A program made the translations under genes and the position numbers. Shown piece by piece: positions 63,880 to 64,000 of a DNA stretch of 64,000 nt (positions are counted from its first letter, which is position 1; every line of letters starts with the position of its first letter). Origin of the DNA: Pseudomonas chlororaphis (GTDB lineage: Bacteria; Pseudomonadota; Gammaproteobacteria; Pseudomonadales; Pseudomonadaceae); NCBI GenBank assembly GCA_001023535.1, contig CP011020.1:5144501-5208500 (forward strand), read 5' to 3'. The notes under the pieces are model-generated. The model was given only the letters and a program-made list of their open reading frames with translations. It was not told where the DNA came from and did not search any database.

Positions 63880-64000
63880 GCCACGCCACGCTTTATTCCT
63901 TCCGGCGCTGCCCTTACGCCATGCGGGCGCGCATGGCCCTGCGCTACGCCGCGGTGGAACTGGAGATCGTCGAAGTCAGCCTGAAGGCCAAGCCGGCCGA
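63876..64000 (+). CDS. Glutathione S-transferase-like protein, N-terminal part
   Basis: The gene runs off the right edge; 41 codons visible. Start ATG 63876 overlaps the sbcC stop by 4 bp. The thioredoxin-fold start LYSFRRCPYAMRARMALRYA with Cys-Pro-Tyr is typical of Cys-type glutathione S-transferases or glutaredoxin-like GSTs. A role with SbcCD is not implied; the overlap suggests co-expression only. Confidence 0.75.
   Translation, partial: MSHATLYSFRRCPYAMRARMALRYAAVELEIVEVSLKAKPA

Overview
The window reads as the chromosome of a Pseudomonas fluorescens-group bacterium. Support comes from high GC with Pseudomonas-type codon use, many REP elements (GTGGGAGCGGGCTTGCCCGCG and GTGGCGAGGGGATTTATCCCC types), a PtxS/kgu 2-ketogluconate locus, a large (about 1,620 residue) NAD-glutamate dehydrogenase, malate:quinone oxidoreductase, NhaB and a DUF3077/DUF6124-type orphan. 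The species is inferred from gene content only.

Layout. Positions 1-5657 hold a functional-amyloid (Fap)-like secretion cluster: the end of one repeat protein, a FapC-like subunit with three GxNxxxGxxNQQ repeats and a terminal CxxC, a C39-like protease, a FapE-like protein and a FapF-like coiled-coil/beta-barrel exporter. A convergent VpsR-type sigma-54 activator follows. Positions 6000-21149 are mostly housekeeping: a delta-60 repeat protein, NhaB, a gnd-zwf-HAD operon, a phosphoethanolamine transferase, ZapE, a WYL regulator, a LEA2 lipoprotein, a nitrilase with divergent LysR gene, and a DUF883 protein. Positions 21328-29297 are a hydroxycinnamate (ferulate/coumarate) module: ech-vdh-fcs, a divergent MarR regulator, an OprD-type porin and an AAHS-type MFS carrier. 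Similar operator-like palindromes and Crc/Hfq CA motifs lie in front of several of its genes. Positions 29276-36134 carry an AraC regulator, a sorbitol-dehydrogenase-like SDR, a tandem CAP-domain protein, mqo and a DUF1624 membrane acyltransferase.

At 36448-37599 an IS110-family element sits inside a REP. Its non-coding left end can be read as a complete bridge RNA. All four guide segments match the expected DNA: the two donor guides match the element's own ends and the two target guides match the REP that was interrupted. This is the most informative signal in the window.

Positions 37690-49018 carry gdhB, a 117-residue unknown, and ptxS-kguE-kguK-kguT-kguD with two perfect PtxS operators. 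Positions 49019-51929 are an accessory stretch: a frameshifted membrane ORF, an AT-rich orphan membrane protein, a 134-bp tandem REP array, and a DUF3077/DUF6124-type gene with a structured leader. Positions 51930-58770 are a six-gene overlapping MoxR-DUF58-DUF4381-VWA-VWA/TPR-BatD operon. The window closes with sbcD-sbcC and the start of a glutathione S-transferase gene.
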